Translations under genes and position numbers: made by a program
Shown here: one piece after another, positions 44,037 to 53,305 of the stretch
How positions within the stretch are numbered: position 1 is the first letter of the stretch
How the letters are laid out: every line of letters starts with the position of its first letter
Assembly (NCBI RefSeq): GCF_004283755.1
Contig: NZ_SHMH01000001.1
Location: 1-64,000 of the forward strand
Direction: 5' to 3'
DNA from: Pseudoxanthomonas winnipegensis
GTDB taxonomy: Bacteria; Pseudomonadota; Gammaproteobacteria; Xanthomonadales; Xanthomonadaceae
Length of the DNA: 64,000 nucleotides
The notes under the pieces: generated by a model
What the model saw: the letters and a program-made list of their open reading frames with translations, nothing else
Told to the model about the DNA's origin: nothing
Database searches by the model: none

Positions 44037-44957
44037 ATGGCCGGCATCAGCACCTCGATGCTGCTCGCCGCCGCCGCGGTACGCGAGGCGCGGACGGATC
44101 GCACGCCGCCCGCGCAGCGCAACGCCGCCATCGCCCGTGCCTGCCTGCAGCGCGCCGGGAGCGGCGGCGATCGCCTGCTGCGCGCAGTCGATACGCGGCC
44201 TGGACGCGGCCTGCTGCGGCTGCTCGAGGCCGCCTGCCTGCCTGGCATCGGCGCGCACTACACCTGGCGCAAGCGTCGGATCCGGCGATGGGCGCAACAG
44301 GCCTGCGCCGAGGGCGTACAGCAGGTGCTGATCCTGGGCGCCGGCTTCGACGGGCTGGCGCAGGCGTTGCTGGACCAGGCGCCGGCGCTGCGCGTGTTCG
44401 AGGTCGATCGCGAGGCCACGCTGGCGATCAAACAGGCCGCGCTGCGCGCGCTGTGCCTCGACGATCCGCGCCTGCGGCTATGTCCTGGCGAACTCGGGAC
44501 GGTGCCGCTGGTGCGCTGGCTGCGCGGATTGCCCGGCTTCGCGCCGGAACTGCCCACGCTGATTGTCGCCGAGGGCCTGCTGATGTACCTGCCACTGGAC
44601 ACGGCGCAGGCGCTGCTGCGGCAGCTGGCCCGCGCCCTGCCCGATGCACGCCTGATCGCCACCGCGATGGCGCTGTGCCACGACGGCGCGCCCGGCTTCG
44701 TCCGGCAGCGCCCCTGGGTGCGGCGCTGGCTGGGGCGGCGCGGCGAACCGTTCCGCTGGGGCGCGACGCGCCAGGCCCTGCCGACGCTGCTCGGCCAAGG
44801 CGGCGTACGGATGGACGGAATCGCCGACGCCGACGATGCGGATGATCCCGACCCTGCGCCTGGGGAATGGCTGTTCCACGGCCGCCTGCTGCATCCGGAC
44901 CACAGCGTTGCGGCCGCCTCTCCACACAGCCGACTCAGGGCCGCCGCGCTACCCTAG
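44037..44957 (+). CDS. Class I SAM-dependent methyltransferase, PPM1/LCM-like
   Basis: This 306-residue protein has the leucine-carboxyl-methyltransferase-like layout. It has an N-terminal lid (STSMLLAAAAVREA, HYTWRKRRIRRWAQQA), the SAM-binding motif VLILGAGFDGLAQAL (about 97-111), the acidic RVFEVDREAT and the conserved VAEGLLMYLP. Family members with this start are often annotated as secondary-metabolite or unknown methyltransferases. It begins one base after the FAD oxidase stop, so the two enzymes probably act on the same small molecule. Substrate unknown. Confidence 0.85.
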   Translation: MAGISTSMLLAAAAVREARTDRTPPAQRNAAIARACLQRAGSGGDRLLRAVDTRPGRGLLRLLEAACLPGIGAHYTWRKRRIRRWAQQACAEGVQQVLILGAGFDGLAQALLDQAPALRVFEVDREATLAIKQAALRALCLDDPRLRLCPGELGTVPLVRWLRGLPGFAPELPTLIVAEGLLMYLPLDTAQALLRQLARALPDARLIATAMALCHDGAPGFVRQRPWVRRWLGRRGEPFRWGATRQALPTLLGQGGVRMDGIADADDADDPDPAPGEWLFHGRLLHPDHSVAAASPHSRLRAAALP

Positions 44958-44964
44958 GCGGCCT

Positions 44965-45939
44965 ATGACGACCCACCATCACGATTTCACCCTCGACCCC
45001 TACGACGCCGAGCAGCTGGCCAACCTGGCCGGGCCGTTCGATGCGCATCTGCGCCAGATCGAACTGAAGCTGGGCGTGGAGATCTCCAACCGCGGCAACG
45101 TGTTCCGCGTGCAGGGCCCTGACCGGGCCGTGGCGGCGACCGAGCAGCTGTTGCATACGCTGTACGCGGAAGCCGCGACGGAGACCTTCGACGCCGATGC
45201 GATCCACCTGCGCCTCAACGAGGCCAATTTGGAGCATGTCGCCGCAGGTGGCTACGCGCCGCAGGACGTGGCGATCAAGGTCAAGCGCGGCACGGTGCGC
45301 GGCCGCGGCCCCAACCAGGCCGCCTATCTGCACGCCATCGCCACCCATGACATCAACTTCGGCATCGGTCCGGCCGGCACCGGCAAGACCTTCCTGGCCG
45401 TGGCCATGGCGGTGGAGGCGCTGAACGAGGCGCGCGTGCAACGCCTAGTGCTGGTGCGCCCGGCGGTGGAGGCCGGCGAGAAGCTCGGCTTCCTGCCCGG
45501 CGACCTGAGCCAGAAGGTGGACCCCTACCTGCGCCCGCTCTACGACGCCCTGTACGAGATGCTGGGCGTGGAGAAGGTGGCCAAGCTGCTCGAGAAGAAC
45601 GTCATCGAGATCGCACCGCTGGCCTACATGCGCGGACGCACGCTCAACGATGCCTTCGTGATCCTGGACGAGGCGCAGAACACCACCGTCGAGCAGATGA
45701 AGATGTTCCTGACCCGCATCGGCTTCGGCAGCACCGCGGTGGTGACCGGCGACATGAGCCAGACCGACCTGCCCAAGCACATCCGCTCCGGGCTCAAGGA
45801 CGCGCTGGAGGTGCTGCGCGGCGTGGACGGGATCTCCTTCAGCTTCTTCGGCGCGCGCGATGTGGTGCGCCATCCGCTGGTGGCGCGCATCGTGCGGGCT
45901 TACGATGCGCGCGACGACAAGGCCGCCGATCCGGCGTGA
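44965..45939 (+). CDS. phoH: PhoH-like ATPase (PhoL/YbeZ)
   Basis: This 324-residue ATPase has an N-terminal KH-like region (about 30-80) and a RecA-like domain: Walker A GPAGTGKT (about 131-138), RPAVEAGEKLGFLPGDL, and Walker B AFVILDEAQNTT. The family pattern TRIGFGSTAVVTGDMSQTDLP is present. PhoH/YbeZ works with YbeY in ribosome maturation and RNA metabolism. Start ATG 44965. It is followed by ybeY after 12 bases. Confidence 0.95.
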   Translation: MTTHHHDFTLDPYDAEQLANLAGPFDAHLRQIELKLGVEISNRGNVFRVQGPDRAVAATEQLLHTLYAEAATETFDADAIHLRLNEANLEHVAAGGYAPQDVAIKVKRGTVRGRGPNQAAYLHAIATHDINFGIGPAGTGKTFLAVAMAVEALNEARVQRLVLVRPAVEAGEKLGFLPGDLSQKVDPYLRPLYDALYEMLGVEKVAKLLEKNVIEIAPLAYMRGRTLNDAFVILDEAQNTTVEQMKMFLTRIGFGSTAVVTGDMSQTDLPKHIRSGLKDALEVLRGVDGISFSFFGARDVVRHPLVARIVRAYDARDDKAADPA

Positions 45940-45951
45940 GTTGAAACCGAC

Positions 45952-46449
45952 ATGACCCAGGGTCCGATCCATCTGCAGGTCGCGGTTAGCTATGCGCTGC
46001 CGCGCGCCGGCCTTCCGTCCGCGGTGAGCTTCCGCAAGTGGGTCGCCGCGGCGCTGAAGGGCCGCATCCGCGAGGCCGACCTGGCCATCCGCCTGGTCGA
46101 TGCCAAGGAAGGCCGCGCGCTCAACCGGCATTACCGTGGCAAGGACTACGCGACCAACGTGCTGTCCTTCCCGGGCGAGCTGGACGAGACGATCAAGCTG
46201 CCCAAGGGCGTGACCATGCCGCTGCTGGGCGACCTGGTGATCTGCGCGCCGGTCGTGGCGCGCGAGGCGCGCGAGCAGGACAAGGCGCTGCTGGCGCACT
46301 ACGCGCACCTGACCGTGCACGGCACCCTGCACCTGCTGGGCTGGGATCACGAGGACGACACGGAGGCCGAGGCGATGGAGCAGCTGGAACGCGAGATCCT
46401 GGCCGAGCTGGGCATCGACGATCCCTACGCGGCGGACGGCGCCGCATGA
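45952..46449 (+). CDS. ybeY: Endoribonuclease YbeY
   Basis: YbeY is a metal-dependent RNase for 16S rRNA 3' maturation and 70S quality control. The 165-residue protein has the zinc motif [11 protein letters not shown] (about residues 121-131) and the family's [17 protein letters not shown]. It lies between phoH and a secreted unknown gene whose start overlaps its stop (ATGA). Confidence 0.96.
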   Translation: MTQGPIHLQVAVSYALPRAGLPSAVSFRKWVAAALKGRIREADLAIRLVDAKEGRALNRHYRGKDYATNVLSFPGELDETIKLPKGVTMPLLGDLVICAPVVAREAREQDKALLAHYAHLTVHGTLHLLGWDHEDDTEAEAMEQLEREILAELGIDDPYAADGAA

Positions 46450-47030
46450 GCCGGCGCGCGCTCGCCACCGCGCTGCTGCTGTGCGCGCCGTTCGCCCTGC
46501 CGCGCGCGCATGCGGCCGAGGCCACGCCGATCGCCAAGCCAGATCTGGCCGCGCTGATCGAATGCCGCAAGGAGGTGCCGGACTTCCTCGCGCTGGCCCC
46601 GGCCGTGAGCGACCCGCTCAAGGCCGTGGCGCTGGGCTGGAAGCCGCTGCCGCAGGTCAACCCGTTCATGACCGAATTCCAGCTGGCCGCGCCGATCACC
46701 GTCTTCGGCCATGCCACCGACCGGATCGCCTTCGCCGGCGACAGCATCATGGCGATCCTGGACCTGCCCGATCCACGCCCGCTGGCGCACCAGCTAGAGC
46801 TGGAGACCGGCATCGACACGCCGGAGAAGGCCATTTTCGGCAAGCAGCTGCGCGCGACGACACGGACCGATCCGGCCAGCGGCCAGACCCTGATCCAGGC
46901 CATCATCCTCAATGTCTCCAACGTCGCCTCGCACCCGGGCAAGACGCTGGCCGGCTGCAGCTACAACCTGGACACCGAAGGCCCCGATCCGGCCCCGGCG
47001 GCGCCCGCCGCCCAGGCCCAGGCCCACTGA
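46446..47030 (+). CDS. Secreted protein of unknown function between ybeY and corC
   Basis: This 194-residue exported protein has signal peptide [23 protein letters not shown]. The mature part contains two cysteines (IECRKE, LAGCSYN) likely to be disulphide-bonded, alternating beta-type sequence ([29 protein letters not shown]) and an Ala/Pro tail. I do not recognise the family. It is translationally coupled to ybeY (ATGA), which places an envelope protein inside the RNA-maturation operon. Confidence 0.75.
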   Translation: MSRRALATALLLCAPFALPRAHAAEATPIAKPDLAALIECRKEVPDFLALAPAVSDPLKAVALGWKPLPQVNPFMTEFQLAAPITVFGHATDRIAFAGDSIMAILDLPDPRPLAHQLELETGIDTPEKAIFGKQLRATTRTDPASGQTLIQAIILNVSNVASHPGKTLAGCSYNLDTEGPDPAPAAPAAQAQAH

Positions 47031-47111
47031 ACGCGGCGTCAGCCGGCGCCCGAAACCGTTCTGCTAGACTGCCGGCCACGCCCGCGATTGCCGGGTGCCG
47101 TCCACCCCCCA

Positions 47112-47975
47112 ATGTCTGAAGACGACAGTACAACCGCGTCGGAAATCCCTGAAAAACGACGCAGCTGGCTCGAACGCCTGAGCCAGGCGTTCTCCGGCGA
47201 ACCGGAATCCCGCGAAGACCTGCTCGCGCTGCTGCGCGACGCCCAGCACAACGGCCTGCTCGAGGCCGACACCGTGACGATGATGGAAGGCGCCATGTCG
47301 GTGGCCGAACTCACCGTGGGCGATGTGATGGTCTCGCGCTCGCAGATGGTCTCCCTGGCCGTGGACACGCCCTTCCTGCAGCTGATGCAGCAGGTGGTCG
47401 AATCGGGCCACTCGCGCTTCCCGGTGCACGGCGAGAACAAGGACGAGATCCTGGGCATCCTGCTGGCCAAGGACCTGCTGCGCGGCGTGGTCGCCGACAA
47501 CGGCCCGGGCACGGTGCGCGAGCTGCTGCGCCCGGCGGTGCTGATCCCCGAATCGAAGAAGCTCAACCTGTTGCTCAAGGAGTTCCGCCTCTCGCGCAAC
47601 CACATGGCGCTGGTGGTGGACGAATACGGCGGCGTGGCGGGCCTGGTCACCATCGAGGACGTGCTGGAGCAGATCGTCGGCGAGATCGACGACGAGCACG
47701 ACGAGGCCGAGGACGAGGCCTCGCGCATCGCCGCGCAGGCCGATGGCCAGTACGTGGTCGACGCGCTGACGCCGATCGAGGACTTCAACGAGCGCTTCGG
47801 CGCGGACTTCCCCGACGACGAGTACGACACCGTCGGCGGCCTGGTCACCGACGCCATCGGCCACCTGCCCGAGACCGGCGAGGAGCTGACGCTGGGGCGC
47901 TTCGCCTTCCGCGTGGCCAAGGCCGATGCGCGCCGCGTACACGCCTTCCACGTCGGCGTATTGCCCGAGGATTGA
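47112..47975 (+). CDS. corC: CorC/YbeX CBS-domain protein
   Basis: This 287-residue cytoplasmic protein has two CBS domains (about 65-190: VGDVMVSRSQMVSLAVDTPFLQLMQQVVESGHSRFPVHGEN, and LLKEFRLSRNHMALVVDEYGGVAGLVTIEDVLEQIVGEI) and a C-terminal transporter-associated CorC_HlyC domain (about 205-285). It has been linked to Mg/Co efflux and, through the ybeZ-ybeY-ybeX operon, to ribosome function. Start ATG 47112. The stop overlaps the next gene start. Confidence 0.95.
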   Translation: MSEDDSTTASEIPEKRRSWLERLSQAFSGEPESREDLLALLRDAQHNGLLEADTVTMMEGAMSVAELTVGDVMVSRSQMVSLAVDTPFLQLMQQVVESGHSRFPVHGENKDEILGILLAKDLLRGVVADNGPGTVRELLRPAVLIPESKKLNLLLKEFRLSRNHMALVVDEYGGVAGLVTIEDVLEQIVGEIDDEHDEAEDEASRIAAQADGQYVVDALTPIEDFNERFGADFPDDEYDTVGGLVTDAIGHLPETGEELTLGRFAFRVAKADARRVHAFHVGVLPED

Positions 47976-49162
47976 GCTTGAAGACCACCGGCCTGCTGGC
48001 GCGCCTGCTGTGCGCGCTCGTGTTCGCGCTGCTGGCCTGTGCCGCGCCGGCCGCGCCGCGCATCGGGGTGATGACCATGCAGCCGGGCGAGGTGTTCTTC
48101 GAGCGCTTCGGCCATGACGCGCTGGTGGTGGCCGACCCGCAGACCGGCCAGGCCACCTCTTACAACTTCGGCTTCTTCGATCCGGACGAGCCGGGCTTCG
48201 TGCGCCGCTTCATCGACGGCAAGATGCTGTACTACCTGGTCGCGCTGCCGCTGCAGGAGGACCTGCAGAGTTACCAGGCCGAGGGCCGCGGCGTGTCGAT
48301 CCAGTGGCTGGACCTGACCCCGCAGCAGGCGCAGGCGCTGGCCGATTCGCTGGCTTGGCGCGCGCGTCCGGAAAATGCGCGCTATCCCTACGACTACTTC
48401 ACCAGCAACTGCGCCACGCAGGTGCGCGATGCGCTCGATGCGGCCATGGGCGGGGCGCTGAAGAAGCAGCTGGCCGGCCGTTCGCGCGGCAACACCTACC
48501 GCAGCGAGTCGGTACGCCTGGCCTCGCCCGCCTGGTGGATGTGGATCGGCTTCGACCTGGGCTTCGGCCCCTACGCCGACCGGCAGCTCTCGCGCTGGGA
48601 CGAGGCCTTCGTGCCGATGCGCCTGGCCGATGCGCTGACCCAGGTGAAGAACACCCAGGGCCGCCCGCTGGTGCAGTCGACCCAGCAGCTGCTGCCGCAC
48701 CGCATCGCGCCCGAGCCGCCGGAGAGCGCGCGCAGCTGGTGGCCGTGGCTGCTGGCCGGCGCGCTGGTGGCGTTCGCGCTGGTGTGGCTGGGCACGCGCG
48801 CGCGGCGCGTGGTCGGCGGCGTGGCGCTGGTGTTCTGGCTGGTGTGCACGCTGGCCGGCGCGCTGATGCTGTTCATCTGGTTCGGCAGCGGCCACGTCGC
48901 CGGCTGGGCCAACCGCAACCTGCTGCTGCTCGATCCGCTGTGCGTGCTATTGCTGCCCGCGGCGGTGCAGGTGCTGCGCGGCCGCGCGCTGGCGGCGTGG
49001 TCGCGCTGGCTGCTGCGTCTGGTGGCGGCGCTGTCGGTGCTGGCGTGGATGCTGCACTGGTTCCCGTTCAACGTGCAGGCCAACATCGCCTGGGTCGCGC
49101 TGCTGGTGCCGGTGCATCTGACGCTGGCGTATGTGCTGACCGCTCAGCGCGCGACGCGCTGA
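47972..49162 (+). CDS. DUF4105 (Lnb N-terminal periplasmic domain) membrane protein
   Basis: This 396-residue protein starts at TTG 47972 (or TTG 47978) overlapping the corC stop. It has a signal peptide (to about residue 28), then a periplasmic DUF4105/Lnb-type domain (about 30-250): [41 protein letters not shown], and [19 protein letters not shown] with the conserved Asn-Cys of this papain-like fold. Four to five C-terminal transmembrane helices (about 255-390) follow. The position after corC is where many gammaproteobacteria carry lnt; this is not a homologue of E. coli Lnt. Confidence 0.88.
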   Translation: MSLKTTGLLARLLCALVFALLACAAPAAPRIGVMTMQPGEVFFERFGHDALVVADPQTGQATSYNFGFFDPDEPGFVRRFIDGKMLYYLVALPLQEDLQSYQAEGRGVSIQWLDLTPQQAQALADSLAWRARPENARYPYDYFTSNCATQVRDALDAAMGGALKKQLAGRSRGNTYRSESVRLASPAWWMWIGFDLGFGPYADRQLSRWDEAFVPMRLADALTQVKNTQGRPLVQSTQQLLPHRIAPEPPESARSWWPWLLAGALVAFALVWLGTRARRVVGGVALVFWLVCTLAGALMLFIWFGSGHVAGWANRNLLLLDPLCVLLLPAAVQVLRGRALAAWSRWLLRLVAALSVLAWMLHWFPFNVQANIAWVALLVPVHLTLAYVLTAQRATR

Positions 49163-49314
49163 TTCCACGCGCTTGCAGGCCCGCGCGGGCCTGCGCCAGC
49201 GTCGGGTTCCGCTTCCCGCCTGTCTTGCCGGAGCGCGCAGGCGCGCGCCTCGCTGGCGTGGCGCGGGGCGCCCGGTCAGAATCGGCCCATCCTTTCCATG
49301 CCACGAGTCGCCAC

Positions 49315-50244
49315 ATGCCCGCTCCCGCCCGCCTCACCGCCGCGCTGCTGCTCGCGCTGTTGCCCGCCATGGCCGCGGGCGCGGCCGCGCAGGCCAAGAA
49401 GCCGTACCGCAGCGGGCAGCAGATCCTCGACGCTTCGCCGGCCAGCGACTGGCGTACGCTCGACCCGGCGCGCACGCTCTACCTGGAGCTGGCCAGCGGC
49501 CGGGTGGTGATCGAACTGGCGCCGGCGTTCGCGCCCGAGCATGTGGCCAACATCACGACCCTGGCCCACGAGCACTTCTGGGACGGCACCAGCATCTACC
49601 GCTCGCAGGACAACTTCGTGGTGCAGTTCGGCGACGTGGATGGCGAGGACCCGGCCAAGGCCAAGTCGCTGGGCAGCGCGAAGACGCATCTGCCGGCCGA
49701 GTTCCACCGCAGCGCCAAGGGCCTGGACTTCCAGCCGCTGCCTGACCGCGATGGCTGGGCCAGGCAGGTGGGCTTCGTCGACGGCTTCCCGGCCGCGCGC
49801 GACGGCGCCGACGGCAAGGCCTGGCTGGCGCACTGCTACGGCACGCTGGGCGCGGGCCGCAACAACGCCGACGACAGCAGCATCGGCGCCGAGCTGTACG
49901 TGGTCATCGGCCAGTCGCCGCGCCAGCTGGACGACAACATCACCGTGGTCGGCCGCGTGGTGAAGGGCATGGAGCTGCTGAGCACGATCCAGCGCGGCCC
50001 GGAGCCGATGGGCTTCTACACCGACCCGGCGCAACGCACACCGATCAAGTCGATCCGCCTGGCCAGCGAGGTGCCCGCCGCCGAGCGCACGCCGCTGGAG
50101 CTGCTGCGCACCGACAGCCAGACCTTCCGCGACGTGGTCGAAGCCAAGCGCAACCGCGTGGACGACTTCTACAAGCGTCCGGCCGGCCACATCGACCTGT
50201 GCAACGTGCCGCTGCCGGTGCGGACGCCGGGCGGCAAGAAGTAA
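49315..50244 (+). CDS. Periplasmic cyclophilin-type peptidyl-prolyl isomerase
   Basis: This 309-residue exported protein has signal peptide [26 protein letters not shown] cyclophilin core (about 50-230) shows [48 protein letters not shown] and [32 protein letters not shown]. Some catalytic residues differ from PpiA: the F-M-I-Q-G-G region reads FVVQFGD, so activity may be altered. About 70 extra C-terminal residues are family-specific. It probably acts in outer-membrane protein folding. It stands 152 bases after the DUF4105 gene. Confidence 0.88.
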   Translation: MPAPARLTAALLLALLPAMAAGAAAQAKKPYRSGQQILDASPASDWRTLDPARTLYLELASGRVVIELAPAFAPEHVANITTLAHEHFWDGTSIYRSQDNFVVQFGDVDGEDPAKAKSLGSAKTHLPAEFHRSAKGLDFQPLPDRDGWARQVGFVDGFPAARDGADGKAWLAHCYGTLGAGRNNADDSSIGAELYVVIGQSPRQLDDNITVVGRVVKGMELLSTIQRGPEPMGFYTDPAQRTPIKSIRLASEVPAAERTPLELLRTDSQTFRDVVEAKRNRVDDFYKRPAGHIDLCNVPLPVRTPGGKK

Positions 50245-50304
50245 GCCAGGCGCGGAGAGCCCCCGCGTCAGCGCCGCGGGACGTGCCGACGCGATCCGCG
50301 CGTC

Positions 50305-50799
50305 CTAGACAATCCCTTGGCGCCGCCCCGGTTCGCTGGCATGCAGATAGCGGGTGAAGGTGTCGCTGGGGCGATCGCAGCCGCACTCGGCCAGCACCAT
50401 TCCCACGTTGCCGCGATGGTAGGCGCCGTGCGCCAGCACGTGGAACAGGATCTCCGCGCGGGTCATGGTGCCCGCTTTGCCATCGGTGAAGGAGAAGGAG
50501 ACCGGCGCGTGCAGCGCGCCGGCTTCCAGCGTCGCCACGTACTGCCGGTACCAGGCGTCGGATACGGCGACGTCTTCGCGCAAGGCTTCGAGGGTCGGCG
50601 TGTCCGGCGTGTTGGTCGCCTGGTAGTCGTGAGCCGTCCCCTGCAGATGGGCGGCGAAGATCCGGTCCACCACGTAGGCGTGATTCATCAGCCGCACCGC
50701 ACGCTTCCATTGCGCCGGATGCTGCTGCGGATCGATCGCGGCAAGCGCCTCGAACATCTCCGCGTTGGCCCATGCCTTGTAGCCGAACTGCTTATCCAT
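50305..50799 (-). CDS. DinB-family metal-binding protein
   Basis: This 164-residue four-helix-bundle protein has the DinB pattern of three His metal ligands: MNHAYVVDRIF near residue 40, and ILFHVLAHGAYHRGNVGMVL near 120-137 (HxxxHRG-type). The C-terminus is shortened (GCDRPSDTFTRYLHA). Many DinB proteins use bacillithiol or mycothiol as thiol-transferases; in this group the thiol and substrate are unknown. It stands alone, convergent with the PPIase gene. Confidence 0.88.
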   Translation of the reverse strand: MDKQFGYKAWANAEMFEALAAIDPQQHPAQWKRAVRLMNHAYVVDRIFAAHLQGTAHDYQATNTPDTPTLEALREDVAVSDAWYRQYVATLEAGALHAPVSFSFTDGKAGTMTRAEILFHVLAHGAYHRGNVGMVLAECGCDRPSDTFTRYLHASEPGRRQGIV

Positions 50800-50833
50800 C
50801 CGCTTGCTCCTGAAGGTCAGGTCCGAGTGGCTG

Positions 50834-51745
50834 TCAGCGCGGGCGCCTGGCCGCGGCGCGTTGGCTGACCGCGACGCTGCCCAGGATCAGCACCGCCGCC
50901 AGCAGCATCGTCCAGGTCAGCGGTTCGCCCAGGATGGCCCAGGCCAGCAGCGCGCCGAACACCGGAATCAGATAGGTCACCGTGGCCGCGCGGGCCGGCC
51001 CGATGCGCTGGATCAGGCGGTAGTACACGCGGTAGGCCAGGCCGGTGCACAGGATGCCCAGCGCGCCGGCGCAGGCCCAGGCCACGCCGGGCACCGGCGC
51101 GGCGGGCCAGTGGGTCACCGCCAGCGGCGAGAGCAGCAGGGCCGCGCAGCCCAGCGTCGCCGCCGCCGAGCTGGCCGGCGGCAGATCGGCCATGTGCCGC
51201 TTCACCAGGTTGTAGCCGATCCCGTACAGCAGCGACGCGGTCGCGCCGGCCAGCGCCGCCGGACCCACGCTCAGGCCGCCGGCCTTGCCGGTGGCCAGCA
51301 CCAGCACGCCGACGAAGCCGACCAGCAGGGCGACGGCGCGGCGCGCGCCGATCTTCTCGCCGAAGAACAGGAAGGCGATCAGCGCGGTGAACAGCACCGT
51401 CATCGCATTGGTGATGGCGCCGATCGCCGCCGGCGCGTGCTGCGCGCCCCAGGCGAACAGCAGGAAGGGCAAGGCCGAGTTCAGCACGCCGATGCCGGCC
51501 AGCACCGGCCAGCGCCTGGCCGGAAACTGCGCCCGGTCGCGCCACAGGAAGGGCAGCAGCACCAGCGCGCCCAGGCACAGGCGCAGCTCGACCAGGGCAT
51601 AGGCGCCGAAATGCGGCGCGGCCACGCGCATGAAGAGGAAGGAGCTGCCCCAGATCACGCCCAGCACGGCCAGCTCGATGGGCGTGCGCCAGTCGCGGGT
51701 GGTGTCGGTGGGCGGACAGGCGGCCGAAGGCGAGGCATGGGACAT
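50834..51745 (-). CDS. EamA-family (DMT) exporter
   Basis: This 303-residue protein has ten predicted transmembrane helices in two EamA repeats (about 20-150 and 165-290): LAVLGVIWGSSFLFMRVAAPHFG, and ALAGATASLLYGIGYNLVKRH through PVFGALLAWAILGEPLTWTMLLAAVLILGSV. Family members export amino acids or metabolites. Start ATG 51745 is preferred (GGAA 7 bases upstream). It is divergent from a LysR regulator with a perfect palindrome between them, so the regulator probably controls it. Confidence 0.9.
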   Translation of the reverse strand: MSHASPSAACPPTDTTRDWRTPIELAVLGVIWGSSFLFMRVAAPHFGAYALVELRLCLGALVLLPFLWRDRAQFPARRWPVLAGIGVLNSALPFLLFAWGAQHAPAAIGAITNAMTVLFTALIAFLFFGEKIGARRAVALLVGFVGVLVLATGKAGGLSVGPAALAGATASLLYGIGYNLVKRHMADLPPASSAAATLGCAALLLSPLAVTHWPAAPVPGVAWACAGALGILCTGLAYRVYYRLIQRIGPARAATVTYLIPVFGALLAWAILGEPLTWTMLLAAVLILGSVAVSQRAAARRPR

Positions 51746-51920
51746 GGCGCGGTTCCACATGGAAATCGTGAGGGAAGGTGCGGACGGCAGCGCGCCGTCG
51801 GCAGGCGCCGCCAGCCTGCGCGATGCGGCGGCGGCGCGCTGGCCGGTTCCGGACATCGCAGCTTGATTGCATGGTCCAGCGCGCGGCCCGGCCCTACAAG
51901 CGCGTAGTATCGGCGCCTGC

Positions 51921-51937
51921 CACAAATCTGATTTGTG
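51921..51937. promoter_or_regulatory. Perfect palindrome before the LysR gene: CACAAATCTGATTTGTG
   Basis: Seven-base perfect arms flank a 3-base centre, 8 bases upstream of the LysR start codon and about 175 bases upstream of the EamA start. Its size and position fit a LysR-type autoregulatory site between divergent genes. Confidence 0.55.
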
Positions 51938-51944
51938 CCTCGCC

Positions 51945-52880
51945 ATGCACTTGCGCCCGACCCTGTTGCCCTCCCTCGGCGTGTTCGCCGCGGCCGCCCG
52001 ACACCAGAACCTGGCCCACGCCGCCGAGGAGCTGCACGTGACCGCCAGCGCGGTCAGCCATCATGTGCGCAAGCTCGAGGCGCTGCTGGGCGTGAGCCTG
52101 TTCCAGCGTCACGCGCGCGGGGTCAAGCTCACTCCGGAAGGCCGCCAGCTGGCCGATGCCGCCACCGCCGCGCTGGCCGACGTGGCCGCGGTCGCCGGCG
52201 CGCTGCATCCGCAGTCCGAGGTGGTGCCGCTGAAGGTGACCACGCTGCACTCGCTGGCCTACTGCTGGCTGCTGCCGCGCCTGCCGCGCTTCTGCGCCGC
52301 CTATCCGCGGGTGCGGGTGGAACTGGACTCCAGCCCGGCGATGGCGCGCTTCGACGACAACGGCCCGGAGGTCGGCATCCGCTACGGCAGCGGCGACTGG
52401 CCGGGCATCACCGCCCATCACCTGATGGACGACGAGCTGTTCCCGGTCGCCTCCCCTGCGCTGCACGGCATCGGCGAGGTGACCACGCCGGCCCAGATCG
52501 CCCGGCTGCCGCTACTGGCCGACCTGGGCCTGCAGGGCTGGCGGGAGTGGTTCCGCGAAGTCGGCGTGCACGGCGCGCAGCTGCCGATCGCGCATGTGTT
52601 CAGCGACAGCACCGACGTGATGCGCGCTGCGGTCTACGGCCTGGGCGCGGCGCTGGCGCGCAAGCACATCGCCCTGCCCTATCTGCAGCGCTATGAGCTG
52701 GTGCGTCTGCCCGGCCCGGCCATCCGCGCGCGCTTCGCCTATTACGCCGTGCACGCTACGCATCGCCCGCTGTCGCCGGCCGTGCGGCTGTTCATGGACT
52801 GGCTCAAGGAACAGGCCAAGGACACGCGCACGCCGATGCCGGCGGTGCCCGACGAACTGCTCGGCCGCGCACCGGCTTGA
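51945..52880 (+). CDS. LysR-family transcriptional regulator (GcvA-like)
   Basis: This 311-residue protein has an N-terminal LysR winged helix (about 5-65: LLPSLGVFAAAARHQNLAHAAEELHVTASAVSHHVRKLEALLGVSLFQRHARGVKLTPEG) with the GcvA-type signature SAVSHHVRKLE. A periplasmic-binding-fold effector domain follows (about 95-300). It starts at ATG 51945 and is divergent from the EamA exporter. The effector is unknown; pairing suggests control of export of a metabolite. Confidence 0.92.
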   Translation: MHLRPTLLPSLGVFAAAARHQNLAHAAEELHVTASAVSHHVRKLEALLGVSLFQRHARGVKLTPEGRQLADAATAALADVAAVAGALHPQSEVVPLKVTTLHSLAYCWLLPRLPRFCAAYPRVRVELDSSPAMARFDDNGPEVGIRYGSGDWPGITAHHLMDDELFPVASPALHGIGEVTTPAQIARLPLLADLGLQGWREWFREVGVHGAQLPIAHVFSDSTDVMRAAVYGLGAALARKHIALPYLQRYELVRLPGPAIRARFAYYAVHATHRPLSPAVRLFMDWLKEQAKDTRTPMPAVPDELLGRAPA

Positions 52881-52888
52881 AAGCCGCG

Positions 52889-53236
52889 TCAGCGGCCGGC
52901 GCCGTCGTAAGGAAGGATAGTCAGCGAGGCCAGATCCAGCTGCGGCAGGCAGCGCACGTTGATCGCGACCATCGCCGCGCCGTCCGGCCCGGTGCCTTCG
53001 CTGTAGGGCGCGATCCCGCAGGTCGCGCAGAAGTGGTGGCGCAACGTGTGCGAGTGAAAGGTGTAGGTCTGGACCGCGCCTGGATCGCTGCGCAGCGAAA
53101 ACGCCGCGCGCGGCGCGAACCAGAGCAGGCCGCCGCGGCGCCGGCACAGCGAGCAGTTGCAGTCGATCACCTCGCGTACCTCACCGGTCACGGTGAAGTC
53201 GATGGCGCCGCAGTGGCAACTTCCGGCATGGTGCAT
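52889..53236 (-). CDS. GFA-family (CENP-V/GFA) zinc protein
   Basis: This 115-residue protein has the GFA fold with its cysteine set: GSCHCGAIDFTV, DCNCSLCRRRGG and HHFCATCGIAPYSE, forming structural and catalytic zinc sites. The founding member was described as a glutathione-dependent formaldehyde-activating enzyme, but most paralogues are uncharacterised. It is convergent with the LysR gene, 8 bases apart. Confidence 0.93.
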   Translation of the reverse strand: MHHAGSCHCGAIDFTVTGEVREVIDCNCSLCRRRGGLLWFAPRAAFSLRSDPGAVQTYTFHSHTLRHHFCATCGIAPYSEGTGPDGAAMVAINVRCLPQLDLASLTILPYDGAGR

Positions 53237-53305
53237 GGCGAGCGCTCCGCGCGTTGGAAGCGCCAGTCTAGGACATCGCCCGGCGCGTGCGGGCCGGTGG
53301 CGCCT

